Source of the DNA: Proteiniphilum acetatigenes DSM 18083
GTDB taxonomy: Bacteria > Bacteroidota > Bacteroidia > Bacteroidales > Dysgonomonadaceae
Reading direction: 5' to 3'
DNA length: 64,000 nt
NCBI RefSeq assembly: GCF_000380985.1
Contig: NZ_KB905697.1
Span: 186,001 to 250,000 of the forward strand
The notes under the pieces are model-generated. The model searched no databases. It saw only the letters and a program-made list of their open reading frames with translations, and was not told the origin of the DNA. A program made the position numbers and the translations under genes. Positions 26,935 through 35,820 of the stretch are shown here, in pieces (positions within the stretch are counted from its first letter, which is position 1; every line of letters begins with the position of its first letter).

Positions 26935-27792
26935 TCAATTTAGTTCTATCGGATTATGGGGATTGCTCATTTTTCTTATATCATTACCCATATTGTCTTT
27001 TACGGTAAGTTTCACATTGGGGGCATTTACTTTTATATACCCTTGCGGGTCGGCATTAAAACGCTCATGCAACCTGTTCAACTCTTTTCGGGATACTTTC
27101 TTACGCGAAGTCTCCGGCATCTCAATCAGAGAGGCAGTCCGACTTTGTTCAATCCCTGTAGCTATGAACCGGTAATGCTTTTGTGTGTCTTCCGCTTTCA
27201 GGATAATCCCCGGCAATCCGTGCAGTTTCCATGGTCCGTCGCTACGCGGGATCTCAGGGGCGAACCATGCTTCGTATTCACGTCCGTAAAGATGGGCAGT
27301 AGCCTTCTGGCAGGAATAACCACAAACTATAACCGTATCAGGATGGATAGTCCAGTCTATCTTCGGCATCGGTTCTTCTACGACGAAGTTATCCATTGCT
27401 ATCCGGTCGAGCAATGTAAGTTGTCCCCTGGGATAGTGCTTATAGATCCGGTGAGAAATCACTCCAAAACCATACTGCTGCAAATGTTCGCTCATGATTA
27501 GTTGTGATGCACCTGCCTGCACATCCGCACGCAGTACGGAATCAGCAATAAAAGAAGTATAAGAGTAAAACTCCGAGACAGTTTCTCCCACACGCAGCAT
27601 CATTGTCTCTTTGGTAAGGTTGTCAGGATAACTTGTATCTTCCACGATCGAGACGTCATACTGTACAGTAAAAACAAGGGAATCGACCGGAATCAGTTTA
27701 CTGTATGCGTTGAGATCGGGAATTGTGACACGCTGGGCGGAGGCTGTCATTCCCAGTAAAAACAAAGTGGCAAGAAATAGTATTTTCCTCAT
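26935..27792 (-). CDS. GLPGLI family protein
   Basis: This is a 285-residue exported protein of the GLPGLI family, known mainly from Bacteroidetes and of unproven function. The signal peptide ends in TASAQ near residue 19. The family signature appears as WKLHGLPGIILKAED at about 192-206. Upstream motifs typical of the family are also present: CGYSCQKATAHLYGREYEAWFAPEIP (quoted in part), where a substrate-contacting Cys pair surrounds Tyr. It is the first gene of a two-gene unit with the receptor-like barrel, is divergent from a two-component system, and has a -7 element at 27824-27831. Confidence 0.9.
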   Translation of the reverse strand: MRKILFLATLFLLGMTASAQRVTIPDLNAYSKLIPVDSLVFTVQYDVSIVEDTSYPDNLTKETMMLRVGETVSEFYSYTSFIADSVLRADVQAGASQLIMSEHLQQYGFGVISHRIYKHYPRGQLTLLDRIAMDNFVVEEPMPKIDWTIHPDTVIVCGYSCQKATAHLYGREYEAWFAPEIPRSDGPWKLHGLPGIILKAEDTQKHYRFIATGIEQSRTASLIEMPETSRKKVSRKELNRLHERFNADPQGYIKVNAPNVKLTVKDNMGNDIRKMSNPHNPIELN

Positions 27793-27823
27793 AAAGCATC
27801 TTTTTTATTCGTTATACTTTCGG

Positions 27824-27831
27824 CAAAAGTA
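27824..27831 (-). promoter_or_regulatory. -7 promoter element for the GLPGLI-barrel unit
   Basis: On the minus strand the site reads TACTTTTG, an exact TAnnTTTG match, 32 nt upstream of the GLPGLI start codon. Confidence 0.5.
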
Positions 27832-27928
27832 AGGGTTCATCGGTATCCATTGATTATTTTGATATTACTGAAATATTACTCCCTGAAAAATCGCCCGCCA
27901 AAACCCATCCGATCTTCGTGTTAAAACG

Positions 27929-27936
27929 TATCTTTG
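27929..27936 (+). promoter_or_regulatory. -7 promoter element for the second two-component system
   Basis: TATCTTTG is an exact consensus match, 47 nt before the histidine kinase ATG. It diverges from the GLPGLI promoter about 100 bp away. Confidence 0.5.
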
Positions 27937-27982
27937 TTTCACAAACAGGAAAACAATTCACACAACATAACGGAGCAGTTGC

Positions 27983-29557
27983 ATGAAATCGGGAAAGATA
28001 AAGTTGATCTGGTCATTAAGTATTACCGCGGCATTATTCGTCATTCTTTTGCAGGGGTACTGGCTATACAATCAATACCGCTTTACGCTCGAAAAAACCG
28101 CCAATGAAACAACAGGGCAGATTTTGTCGGCCTGGGACGATTATAAAGCATGGCGAAAAGCAAAATTGAAAACGCAACGTGAAAACCTGAAAAATTACAA
28201 TACCAATCTGAATCAAAACACCTCTACTATCTACATTTCCGATATAAAGGAAAACATTACCGACTGGACCATTTCTATCTACACAATCAAAAACTCTGAT
28301 AAACCAACGGTACGGATCTCACCGGACAGTATCAAAAAAACGGAAGAGGGTACACAATATAAATACATCCTCGAACAAGTGGATAGAAATTTACAACAAG
28401 CCCCAACGATAACGGTATTACAGAAAGATTCCGTAAAAGGATGGGAGGAAGAGATATTGGAAACCGACTCCACGCTTACCAGTACATTCCGTTTCAAGAC
28501 CAAAGAAAGTCAACAAAATGTCTACGAAGCGGTAGACCTGTTCCTTGCCGACATGAACTCACCCTTGAAAATAAGCGAGATGGACAGTATTGTGCATCAA
28601 AAAACAGGCAATTCAACCACCCGGATCGATACGTTATCATTACCGGGCGATTCCGTATTATGGCAACCAAAAACAGTGAAACAGTTATCCATTATAAATC
28701 CATCCGTCAAGGTAGAAATACCCTATAATATACTGAAAAGAAAAGTGGCTACAATTACCGTCACGGTAGCTCCTGCGAGCATCATCAAAACGATGGCAAT
28801 ACAGATTGTCATAAGCGTAGTATTGGTTTTAGTACTTATTGTCTGCCTGTTGCTGCAGATACAGACAATCTCCCGCCAACAACGGATCAATAAACTGCGG
28901 CAGAATTTCGTGAATACGACTGTTCATGAATTGAAACGCCCGATACAGACACTCAAAACCATTGTTTCATACCTTCAGCAATCCTCTCCGGAAGAACAGG
29001 ATATGCTGAACAGTGCCCGTATTGAAACTGATAACCTGACCTCCTATTTGCAAAAGCTGCGGGAAGTAAACCAGGCGGAAACAATTGCCGGGAGCCTGCA
29101 TCTCTCTTTTTTCGACTTCACTGCTTTGATCACTGGCTGTACCGAAAACATACGAAAAAATGCGGGAAAACAAATCCATATTGAAACCGATTTCTCAGAG
29201 ACTCCTCTCTCTGTGACTGCTGACAAAATGATAATGAGCAATATTGTGATCAATCTGCTGGAAAATGCCGTAAAGTATTCGGGAGAGGAGCCGGTTATCC
29301 ATATTCATGCCGGCAGAGATGATAACCAGTTATTTTTCAGCGTATCGGACAATGGGATCGGCATTCCGGCGTCGGAACAAAGCCATATCTTCGAGCCGTT
29401 CTTCCGTTCAAAGAATGCTTACGTGGCATCGCTCCCCGGGATGGGACTCGGGCTGAGCTATGTAAAAATGGCGGTAGAGGCTCACCGGGGAACTGTAGAG
29501 GTCATTTCCAGACCCAATCATGGCACGACGGTCACCGTAAAAATCCCTCAGCAATGA
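27983..29557 (+). CDS. Sensor histidine kinase
   Basis: The 524-residue membrane kinase has helices at about 8-27 and 268-292. They enclose a periplasmic region of about 240 residues rich in Thr, Ser, Asp and Lys that I cannot assign to a known sensor domain. The phosphoacceptor motif is NTTVHELKRPIQTLK (His315), an unusual H-E-L-K-R-P form shared by this Bacteroidetes group. ATP-binding features are NLLENAVKYSGEEP, SDNGIGIP and GMGLGLSYVK. The last codon overlaps the response regulator start (ATGA), so the pair is translationally coupled. The divergent GLPGLI-barrel unit is a plausible target. Confidence 0.92.
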   Translation: MKSGKIKLIWSLSITAALFVILLQGYWLYNQYRFTLEKTANETTGQILSAWDDYKAWRKAKLKTQRENLKNYNTNLNQNTSTIYISDIKENITDWTISIYTIKNSDKPTVRISPDSIKKTEEGTQYKYILEQVDRNLQQAPTITVLQKDSVKGWEEEILETDSTLTSTFRFKTKESQQNVYEAVDLFLADMNSPLKISEMDSIVHQKTGNSTTRIDTLSLPGDSVLWQPKTVKQLSIINPSVKVEIPYNILKRKVATITVTVAPASIIKTMAIQIVISVVLVLVLIVCLLLQIQTISRQQRINKLRQNFVNTTVHELKRPIQTLKTIVSYLQQSSPEEQDMLNSARIETDNLTSYLQKLREVNQAETIAGSLHLSFFDFTALITGCTENIRKNAGKQIHIETDFSETPLSVTADKMIMSNIVINLLENAVKYSGEEPVIHIHAGRDDNQLFFSVSDNGIGIPASEQSHIFEPFFRSKNAYVASLPGMGLGLSYVKMAVEAHRGTVEVISRPNHGTTVTVKIPQQ

Positions 29558-30234
29558 AAACATACCTGAAAATACTTTTTGCCGATGACGACATCAAGTA
29601 TGCGCTTTTACTTAAAGATTTCCTCACACGCAATGGCTACGACGTAACCTACGCAGGTAACGGACGTATCGCTCTGGATCTTTTCGATAAAGTAAAACCC
29701 GATTTAGTCCTTCTGGACGTGAATATGCCGGAACTAAACGGCTTCGAGGTAGCAGGGGAGATCCGCCGAAAGAACAGCAAGGTATTTATCTTTTTTCTGA
29801 CTGACCGAAGCGACAAAAACGACAGGTTAAAAGGGTTTCAATTGAAAGCGAACGACTATCTCTCCAAGCCGTTTTATCCGGAAGAACTATTGGCCCGGAT
29901 AGAGGAGCGTCTGGGTAATCCTTCCGAAACGACTCAAAAAATTTACAAATTGGGGAATACTTCATTCCACTATACCACTAACGAACTTATTACCGGAAAT
30001 ACCAAAACTATCATCACATCCCGTCAGGCCGATATATTGCGTCTTCTGGCTGAAAATATCAATGAAACAGTAAGCCGTGACCTCCTTCTCAACAGGGTAT
30101 GGGGCGCCGATAATTATACCAACTCGCTTGCATTGAATGTACAGGTAACTTATTTGCGTCATGCGTTGCAATCCGATAAATCACTGAAAATCGTATCGGT
30201 AGTACGGAAAGGTTACATGTTGTGCGTAGGATGA
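29554..30234 (+). CDS. Response regulator, OmpR/PhoB family
   Basis: The 226-residue regulator has a receiver domain (acidic pair DDD at 11-13, phosphoacceptor Asp55 in LVLLDVNMPELNG, and LSKPFYPEELLARI) and a C-terminal winged-helix domain (ITSRQADILRLLAENINETVSRDLLL, in part; final VVRKGYMLCV). It overlaps the kinase gene by 4 nt. Its stop codon is immediately adjacent to the stop of the convergent ABC transporter gene, with no base between them, which leaves no room for a private terminator. Confidence 0.94.
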   Translation: MKTYLKILFADDDIKYALLLKDFLTRNGYDVTYAGNGRIALDLFDKVKPDLVLLDVNMPELNGFEVAGEIRRKNSKVFIFFLTDRSDKNDRLKGFQLKANDYLSKPFYPEELLARIEERLGNPSETTQKIYKLGNTSFHYTTNELITGNTKTIITSRQADILRLLAENINETVSRDLLLNRVWGADNYTNSLALNVQVTYLRHALQSDKSLKIVSVVRKGYMLCVG

Positions 30235-31872
30235 TTACCGACCTTTCAGCTCCAATTTGATTGTTTGGTCGCAATATTGTGCCACGATTTCCCTGTGTGT
30301 GATAAATACCAGGGTTTTATCTTCGGTCTGGAAGATAAGGCGTTCCATAAGCAAACGTTCAGTTTCCGTATCCAGAGAAGAGCTGAATTCATCTAACAAC
30401 AGGATGTTTCCCGGTCGAAGCAATCCGCGTGCTATGCAGATACGTTGAGCCTGGCCTTCGCTTAAGCCCGTTCCACGCTCTCCGCAAAGGGTATCCAACC
30501 CATCAGGCAAATCGTATATGAAATCAGCAACCGCAGTCGTTAACACTTTTCGGAGTTCCTGGTCTGTAGCATTCGGATTACCCAACAGCAGATTATCACG
30601 TATGGTTCCGCTAAGCAAAGTGTTTCCCTGCGGAACATATACCAGATTACACCGTGTAAGGGGACTGGCTTCGAGCTCCTGTATGGAATTATATAAATAG
30701 ACCCTTCCTTCGCGGGGTTGCAGTAAGGCAAGCATCAGCCGGATAAGGGTACTTTTACCTACCCCCGTTTCACCCACGATTGCCGTGCGGCTACCGGGAG
30801 TAAAGTCATACGATAAATGTTCTATTATCTGTCTTTTACCATCGGGATAAGCAAACGAAATATTTTCAAGACGTATACCCACCTGTCCGTCGAGCATCTG
30901 TTGTTCACCCTGCACTTCAGTGGTCAGATCATCCAGTTCGTTCAGTCTTTCAGCAGAGGTAATCGTATGTACCAAAGAAGGTATATACTGGCTGAGTTCT
31001 ACCAGCGGACGCTGGATCTGTCCGACCAGTTGCAGGAAGGCCGTCATCATACCAAATGTGATGGCACCTTCATAGATACCTTTTATTCCCCAGAGGAAAG
31101 CAATGACATAACCTGTAGCAAATCCGGCCATGATCAGCATACGTGAAAAGACAGTGAAGTTTGTGCGTTTCATCACCCGGTTATACAATATGGATTGAAT
31201 AGTATCCAGCTTGTCGCTTACCGGTATGTTTTGTGCGAGGGTTTGGATCAAGACCCTATATTGTAATTTCTCCTGAATATGGGATTGCACCTGGCTGTCC
31301 AGGTTACGTATCTCTTCTGTAAAGCGGCGCATCCGTTTTATATATACTTTGCTCAATATCAAAAATACAGGCATAATGAAAATAAGCGTCCACGCCAGTT
31401 GCGTATTGAGTTTGCTTAGGAAAAGAAAGGCGGCCAGAAACTGGAAAGAGGTTATAATTACGGCAGGAAGCGATTTACAGATACCTTCGGCAACTACACG
31501 CACATCTTCTTCAATACGATTGACAGCATCGCCGCTATGAAAACTCTCCTTGCCATTCCACTTGCTGATCATCAGATGGGAAAAAAGCTTATGCCTCCAT
31601 TTGTTCTTAAAATATATATCCGTCTCTGTTTCCAGGCGATTCTTCAATACCGACAGGATAATTTGACTACACATAGTTGCTATCAGCAGCACTATATAGT
31701 GGGTCATATTCCCTTCTATAGAACGGGTGGCGATATCGATCAGTTGTTTTGAGACCCATACAAAGAATAGTCCGGCACAGACATTCAAGATACCTGCCAG
31801 ACTATTCAGTACAATGCGAAAACGTATGCCTTGCAAATATTTCAGGATCTGTCGTATATTGTTGACTATCAC
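30235..31872 (-). CDS. ABC transporter, fused permease-ATPase (peptide-exporter type)
   Basis: The 545-residue half-transporter has a six-helix permease domain (about 15-310) and an ATPase domain with Walker A GETGVGKST (367-375), Q-loop VPQG (413-416), signature LSEGQ (470-474), Walker B ILLLDE (490-495) and H-loop His526. The ATPase signature is complete, so it should be active as a homodimer. There is no N-terminal C39 peptidase domain, so leader cleavage must come from another protein; the S26-type peptidase three genes upstream is the obvious candidate. It is the last gene of a minus-strand operon, 3 bp after the nucleotidyltransferase gene. Export of the small peptide encoded at 35821-35958 is inference. 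Confidence 0.9.
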   Translation of the reverse strand: MIVNNIRQILKYLQGIRFRIVLNSLAGILNVCAGLFFVWVSKQLIDIATRSIEGNMTHYIVLLIATMCSQIILSVLKNRLETETDIYFKNKWRHKLFSHLMISKWNGKESFHSGDAVNRIEEDVRVVAEGICKSLPAVIITSFQFLAAFLFLSKLNTQLAWTLIFIMPVFLILSKVYIKRMRRFTEEIRNLDSQVQSHIQEKLQYRVLIQTLAQNIPVSDKLDTIQSILYNRVMKRTNFTVFSRMLIMAGFATGYVIAFLWGIKGIYEGAITFGMMTAFLQLVGQIQRPLVELSQYIPSLVHTITSAERLNELDDLTTEVQGEQQMLDGQVGIRLENISFAYPDGKRQIIEHLSYDFTPGSRTAIVGETGVGKSTLIRLMLALLQPREGRVYLYNSIQELEASPLTRCNLVYVPQGNTLLSGTIRDNLLLGNPNATDQELRKVLTTAVADFIYDLPDGLDTLCGERGTGLSEGQAQRICIARGLLRPGNILLLDEFSSSLDTETERLLMERLIFQTEDKTLVFITHREIVAQYCDQTIKLELKGR

Positions 31873-31875
31873 GGT

Positions 31876-33003
31876 TCAATGTTTATTAAATTTGTCATTT
31901 ACTATTTGCTGTATGCCAATGACTAAATAATAAATATAGTAGAGTGACACATTTTCCCCGATTATCGAAAATAGTTTCAGTGCTCTCCGGTTTTTCATTC
32001 TGAAGTTGTGTAGTTTCCCGGATAGATAACCGGGCGGACGTGTCTTCCATTTCGGATCATAACGCCCGAAATTACCCAGTAACAGAATATCTTTCAATAT
32101 TATTTTTTGAGATACTTCTCTGATTTTGTCAGTATAGAATGGAAATTCTTCTTTTGTCAGACCCAGCTGATGTACGGCTATACACCCAAAAATTTGCCAT
32201 GCACGTAATAACCCAAAAGCTTTAAGGTCCTTCATTAACTCCTGCCTGTCTATTTGAGCATGAAATCTATGGAGATACATTACCCAGTCACACAATTGAC
32301 GACACCCTATTCCATCCGAAATAAAATGATGGAAAGCATGATTAAAGATATATAAAGCATCAAAATTTGCCGACGGAAGCAGCACCTCTGTATTATTCAA
32401 ATTCCAGACATTCAATTTATTTTTTTGCAAATGATATTGAGTCCAGTACTGAAATCTTTTATTTTTGAATGGATCAGGAAGCTTTTCAACGATATGATGA
32501 AATTCAATCTCCACGCCATCCCAGTCGAAATGAAAATGTTTATGGCTTTCTAATATGTCATTTGAAACAATTCCCCTCCCAACAGCCAATTCACACGCTC
32601 TTTTGTAGTCTTTCTTCCCGATGTATAAATCTATATCGCCACACTGGCGACGGACAGGATTCGGATAATTCTGTGCTACTCCCTGTCCTTTGAGCAGTAT
32701 GGGATAGATATCTTCAGATTGAAGCAAAGGTATTATGCGGGTCAACCGTTCGTTGAGCAACTCATGGCTTTGTTCTATGCGGATAACCGTCTGATAGAGT
32801 TGACGCATGATTGTAGTCAGAGGCTGTAGTTCAGAAGAGAGACGGGATATACCATCGAAAACAATACCGCTTACTGTTTGCATAACGGCAATTTTCAGGA
32901 TTGCCGGCCAGTCCGTATCGTCGGAAAACAGGGAGATGTCTACCGGACTACCCCATAATCCCGACTGTAGCAGGGTGAAAAATTGTTCCTCTGTACGACT
33001 CAT
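31876..33003 (-). CDS. Nucleotidyltransferase family protein (PF14907-like)
   Basis: The 375-residue protein carries the polymerase-beta-like nucleotidyltransferase core: ILLKGQGVA at about 102-110 and CGDIDLYIGK at 121-130, with the Asp-x-Asp metal pair of DIDLY. This family is frequently found in peptide-modification clusters, including some lasso-peptide loci, where its role is not settled. The start codon overlaps the stop of the PqqD-like gene by 4 nt (ATGA), and the ABC exporter follows after 3 bp, so the three are tightly coupled. No signal peptide is visible, so it should be cytosolic. A role in nucleotidylating the peptide is only a possibility. Confidence 0.85.
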   Translation of the reverse strand: MSRTEEQFFTLLQSGLWGSPVDISLFSDDTDWPAILKIAVMQTVSGIVFDGISRLSSELQPLTTIMRQLYQTVIRIEQSHELLNERLTRIIPLLQSEDIYPILLKGQGVAQNYPNPVRRQCGDIDLYIGKKDYKRACELAVGRGIVSNDILESHKHFHFDWDGVEIEFHHIVEKLPDPFKNKRFQYWTQYHLQKNKLNVWNLNNTEVLLPSANFDALYIFNHAFHHFISDGIGCRQLCDWVMYLHRFHAQIDRQELMKDLKAFGLLRAWQIFGCIAVHQLGLTKEEFPFYTDKIREVSQKIILKDILLLGNFGRYDPKWKTRPPGYLSGKLHNFRMKNRRALKLFSIIGENVSLYYIYYLVIGIQQIVNDKFNKH

Positions 33004-33269
33004 CTTTCTGCAATACCGGCTTCGATCCAGTTTGTTGCTATATCGGCAGCATCAGCTAACGCCTGTCCGGCTGGAATGTCATATTTCGACACCAATAAAT
33101 CTGCAAGGGTCTGTTCATCGAAATCCTTTCCCTCGACTTCCTGCCATAAATAAGCCGCCGAACTATTTAGGGAAATCAATTTATTAAAATCTATCTGAGC
33201 CAGCCCCTCCCCGGCTACAATATGCTCCTTGCCCACGGTACGGAGTTTAAATCCTTGTTTTATTCGCAT
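33000..33269 (-). CDS. PqqD-like protein (putative RiPP recognition element)
   Basis: The 89-residue protein has the PqqD fold pattern: an N-terminal beta hairpin (FKLRTVGKEHIVAGEG), then ISLNSSAAYLWQEVEGKDF and LADLLVSKYDIPAGQALADA with helices two and three. PqqD-like proteins bind leader peptides of ribosomally made, modified peptides and deliver them to modifying enzymes; in lasso clusters the equivalent is protein B1. It overlaps the nucleotidyltransferase gene by 4 nt and lies 58 bp after the peptidase gene. The start at 33269 gives the usual family length. Confidence 0.85.
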   Translation of the reverse strand: MRIKQGFKLRTVGKEHIVAGEGLAQIDFNKLISLNSSAAYLWQEVEGKDFDEQTLADLLVSKYDIPAGQALADAADIATNWIEAGIAER

Positions 33270-33327
33270 GCAGTTGTTTTACTTTTTATTTATGTGATAA
33301 AATACGTATGTTACGTTTCATCACCGG

Positions 33328-33768
33328 CTATATAATTCGTCTATATATTCCCAATAAATACCTTCTTACCGGCAAGAGATTTCTCCACAGGCGGGCTTTG
33401 CGGTGTGCCTTTTTGCTATTGCAATCAATCTGCTTTCCTTTATGGATAATGGTTATGGCTCGACCGCAAATATTTTCCTTGCGGCACTGTTCCATTCCTG
33501 AAATATTGCCATCTCCCATCAGGGTTACCTGTTCATCATCTATCTTCAGGATACGGTGCAGGACAAACAGCTTCGGCCTTATTTCCGCCAACACTATATC
33601 TCCCACACTATACAGACCTTTCCCTTCCAGCACCACACTATCTTTTCCCCCTACAATAAAAGGAAGCATACTATTTCCCTTAGCCCTAATAGTAACATGT
33701 TTACCTTCGGAAAGCATCCTTGCCACTTCCGGGAGCATTATTTCATTGGATAGTGTGACACTCCGCAT
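33328..33768 (-). CDS. S24/S26 family peptidase (signal-peptidase-like)
   Basis: The 146-residue protein has the serine-peptidase core of the S24/S26 clan. The nucleophile lies in IRAKGNSMLPFI (Ser33), a hydrophobic strand follows, and FVLHRILKI places a His at 71, where bacterial signal peptidase I carries Lys. LMGDGN at 84-89 resembles the conserved GD.N box. The Ser-His arrangement resembles the ER/SEC11 signal-peptidase type. No transmembrane anchor is visible, unlike ordinary signal peptidases, so it may act in the cytosol or be tethered by partners. It lies 2 bp after the HPr-kinase-like gene and 58 bp before the PqqD-like gene. Processing of the operon's small peptide is a reasonable inference, not shown. 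Confidence 0.8.
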   Translation of the reverse strand: MRSVTLSNEIMLPEVARMLSEGKHVTIRAKGNSMLPFIVGGKDSVVLEGKGLYSVGDIVLAEIRPKLFVLHRILKIDDEQVTLMGDGNISGMEQCRKENICGRAITIIHKGKQIDCNSKKAHRKARLWRNLLPVRRYLLGIYRRII

Positions 33769-33770
33769 TG

Positions 33771-34649
33771 TTATTCCTTTATCGTGGAGGCCGACAAATC
33801 TGCCGCGGCCTTATCCGGCAAACAATCCAGTTGGTAGCAGGATACCATACCGATTAGTTTCTCCACCGTACGATGTATACCCGATGCAATCTCCTCTTCC
33901 CACCGCATACTCGAACACGCCGGGAGCATTATGGCATAAGCCTGCAACAAAGATAACGTTTTAATTTGATTCTGAGGAGCCTGTTGCAACTTTACAATCC
34001 CTTTCAACAAAGCCTCTTCATTGCGGTAACAGGGAGTTTTACCACTCCACGGCGTACCGTAAACAATGGCTTTTCCATTGAATATGCGTACTACCGGATT
34101 GTCATCGTTCAATAATTCGCTCCCTTCTATATGATCTAACCACAACCGGCTATGCGTACTCTTTCCGGTACCGCTTTTACCCAAAAACATAAAACCATCG
34201 GCTCCATTTTTAATAACTGAAGCATGCACCATCAGCGTATCAAGGTTCGCTGTAGAAAACGCATAAAGTAACATCAGGCAGTTGTTGAGGCAGAAAAAAC
34301 GGTGCTTATCGCCGGCGGGAAGTTTCACCTGTGCCACCCGAAAAGCAGCATCGACATCCATCGTGCAATAACTTCTGTTTCCCGGATAACCAATGTGGAA
34401 ACGAAAATATCCGTTTTCTGACTTAAAAACACCAATAGAGGCGATGTCGTTATCGAATTGCCCTACCTGTTCATAAACGTATTTATCAGGAAGATCGTCT
34501 ACAACGGAGAGGCGGAAGAGATAGTCGCCTTTCCCTTCCGGCACGAGAAAGGGGGTATAGTTACCCAGAGCATCCTTTCCGAAATCCTCTTCAGAAAAAG
34601 ATAGCCGGAAACGATGCCCGGCTATCTGATAGAAAAAATTGTTCTTCAA
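33771..34649 (-). CDS. HPr-kinase/phosphorylase-like P-loop protein
   Basis: The 292-residue cytosolic protein has a beta-rich N-terminal half and, from about 140, the HPr-kinase C-terminal fold: LMVHASVIKNG (142-148), Walker A FLGKSGTGKST (155-165) and LLNDDNPVVR (179-188), where the two Asp residues fit catalytic/metal positions. The classic HPr kinase signature and an HPr partner are absent. Homologues accompany lasso-peptide and related clusters, where they phosphorylate the precursor C-terminus. Here it could modify the 45-residue peptide or another operon product. It lies 43 bp after the fimbrillin-like gene and 2 bp before the peptidase gene. Confidence 0.85.
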   Translation of the reverse strand: MKNNFFYQIAGHRFRLSFSEEDFGKDALGNYTPFLVPEGKGDYLFRLSVVDDLPDKYVYEQVGQFDNDIASIGVFKSENGYFRFHIGYPGNRSYCTMDVDAAFRVAQVKLPAGDKHRFFCLNNCLMLLYAFSTANLDTLMVHASVIKNGADGFMFLGKSGTGKSTHSRLWLDHIEGSELLNDDNPVVRIFNGKAIVYGTPWSGKTPCYRNEEALLKGIVKLQQAPQNQIKTLSLLQAYAIMLPACSSMRWEEEIASGIHRTVEKLIGMVSCYQLDCLPDKAAADLSASTIKE

Positions 34650-34692
34650 AATAATGAATATCTATATGCTGTTGGCTCGTTTAATTAATTAC

Positions 34693-35748
34693 TTACGACC
34701 ATCCAGTCAGATTGAAATAGTAACTCTTCCCGGCTTTAAATCCATTTTGTAAGACGGAATTAGTGCTTGGAAATATCCGCAGAAAAGCCGGGTCCATTTC
34801 TTCATTTTCCGAATTTACATATATAGCTCTAAGATACAATACATCATCTCCTTCAAATGGATCAGTAGCCAATATCGGGATAAAAAAGTCAAATTCAGTC
34901 GAGACATTCTCATGCATATCGATGGTCACAGTAGATATCTGCCAATAAGTTGCGGGAGTCAATGCCTCATCATCTATATTTTGCAGATAACCTTGTGTAT
35001 TGAAAAAAGGTTTAAGATCTTCCGGAATAAGACCTCCCTCCCCTCCATTTGCCACTTTAGCTATCTGAAATTCGGATAATTTGGGGAACAACGGCTGGTT
35101 CTCATTCCTTAAATGAATCCGTAAAATACCTCCAAGCTGTTTATACTGTAGGCTGATAGGTGTCGAAGATCCTTCATCACCTATAACTACATCTGTCGCT
35201 TTTGCTTTCATAAATATATTTGGAGTCAAATAGGATGACGACTCTTCATTTTCAATCGGTGCTATAGAAACCATTGTAGCCTTGTAGAATTCACCGCTCA
35301 AGAGTTCACCATCTGGACCAGTGACATTCCCCAGGGTCCATCCTGAAGCGGGATAAAGCCCATATACGGTATAGGATCCTTCTTCAAGACCTTCAGCTGC
35401 ATCTACGGGAACAAATTCACACCGGTTTGGTTTTTCGTTTCCTTCAACAACTGCCTGGTAAATAATTTCGATGGGGTCGTTTTCAAGAATTCCATCTTTA
35501 TAGAACAGTAACTTCACCTGATCTTCGTTACTCCAATAAAAATTTTCCCCGTTTCCTACAGGATCGTCGTTCTCTTCAACAACACCTGCTCTCGTAGTGG
35601 TTTCTATGAATTTACCAAGATTTCCCTGAATTGTGGGCAAATATGTTTTCTTTGCCTCCGGAACAGATGATTGGGGAATTTCATCGTTATTACATGAGGT
35701 TACCAGGAATAATGCAGAAATTCCCATGAGGTAAAATATTTTCTTCAT
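34693..35748 (-). CDS. Fimbrillin-like surface lipoprotein
   Basis: The 351-residue predicted lipoprotein has a signal ending in VTSC (Cys19) and a spacer with the ETTTRAGV segment typical of Bacteroidetes fimbrillin/Mfa-like proteins, where an Arg-containing site is often cleaved. Beta-sheet-rich domains follow (FYWSNEDQVKLLFYKDG, SYTVYGLYPASGW, LQYKQLGGILRIHLRN), and the C-terminus is GFKAGKSYYFNLTGWS. Such proteins are pilus subunits or surface adhesins. Its position inside the peptide-modification operon, 72 bp after the small peptide gene and 43 bp before the kinase-like gene, is unusual and suggests that the operon product acts at the cell surface. Confidence 0.8.
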   Translation of the reverse strand: MKKIFYLMGISALFLVTSCNNDEIPQSSVPEAKKTYLPTIQGNLGKFIETTTRAGVVEENDDPVGNGENFYWSNEDQVKLLFYKDGILENDPIEIIYQAVVEGNEKPNRCEFVPVDAAEGLEEGSYTVYGLYPASGWTLGNVTGPDGELLSGEFYKATMVSIAPIENEESSSYLTPNIFMKAKATDVVIGDEGSSTPISLQYKQLGGILRIHLRNENQPLFPKLSEFQIAKVANGGEGGLIPEDLKPFFNTQGYLQNIDDEALTPATYWQISTVTIDMHENVSTEFDFFIPILATDPFEGDDVLYLRAIYVNSENEEMDPAFLRIFPSTNSVLQNGFKAGKSYYFNLTGWS

Positions 35749-35820
35749 TTTAGTCGATTTTTTAATTGTTACAAATTAGTTCATTCTCCTCTAATTAAAA
35801 AGATTGATGTAGAGAATAAA

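Noticed and set aside
33000-34649. A complete lasso-peptide cluster
   Set aside because: The transglutaminase-like B2 and asparagine-synthetase-like C genes are missing, and the peptide tail has no acidic residue at the usual ring position.
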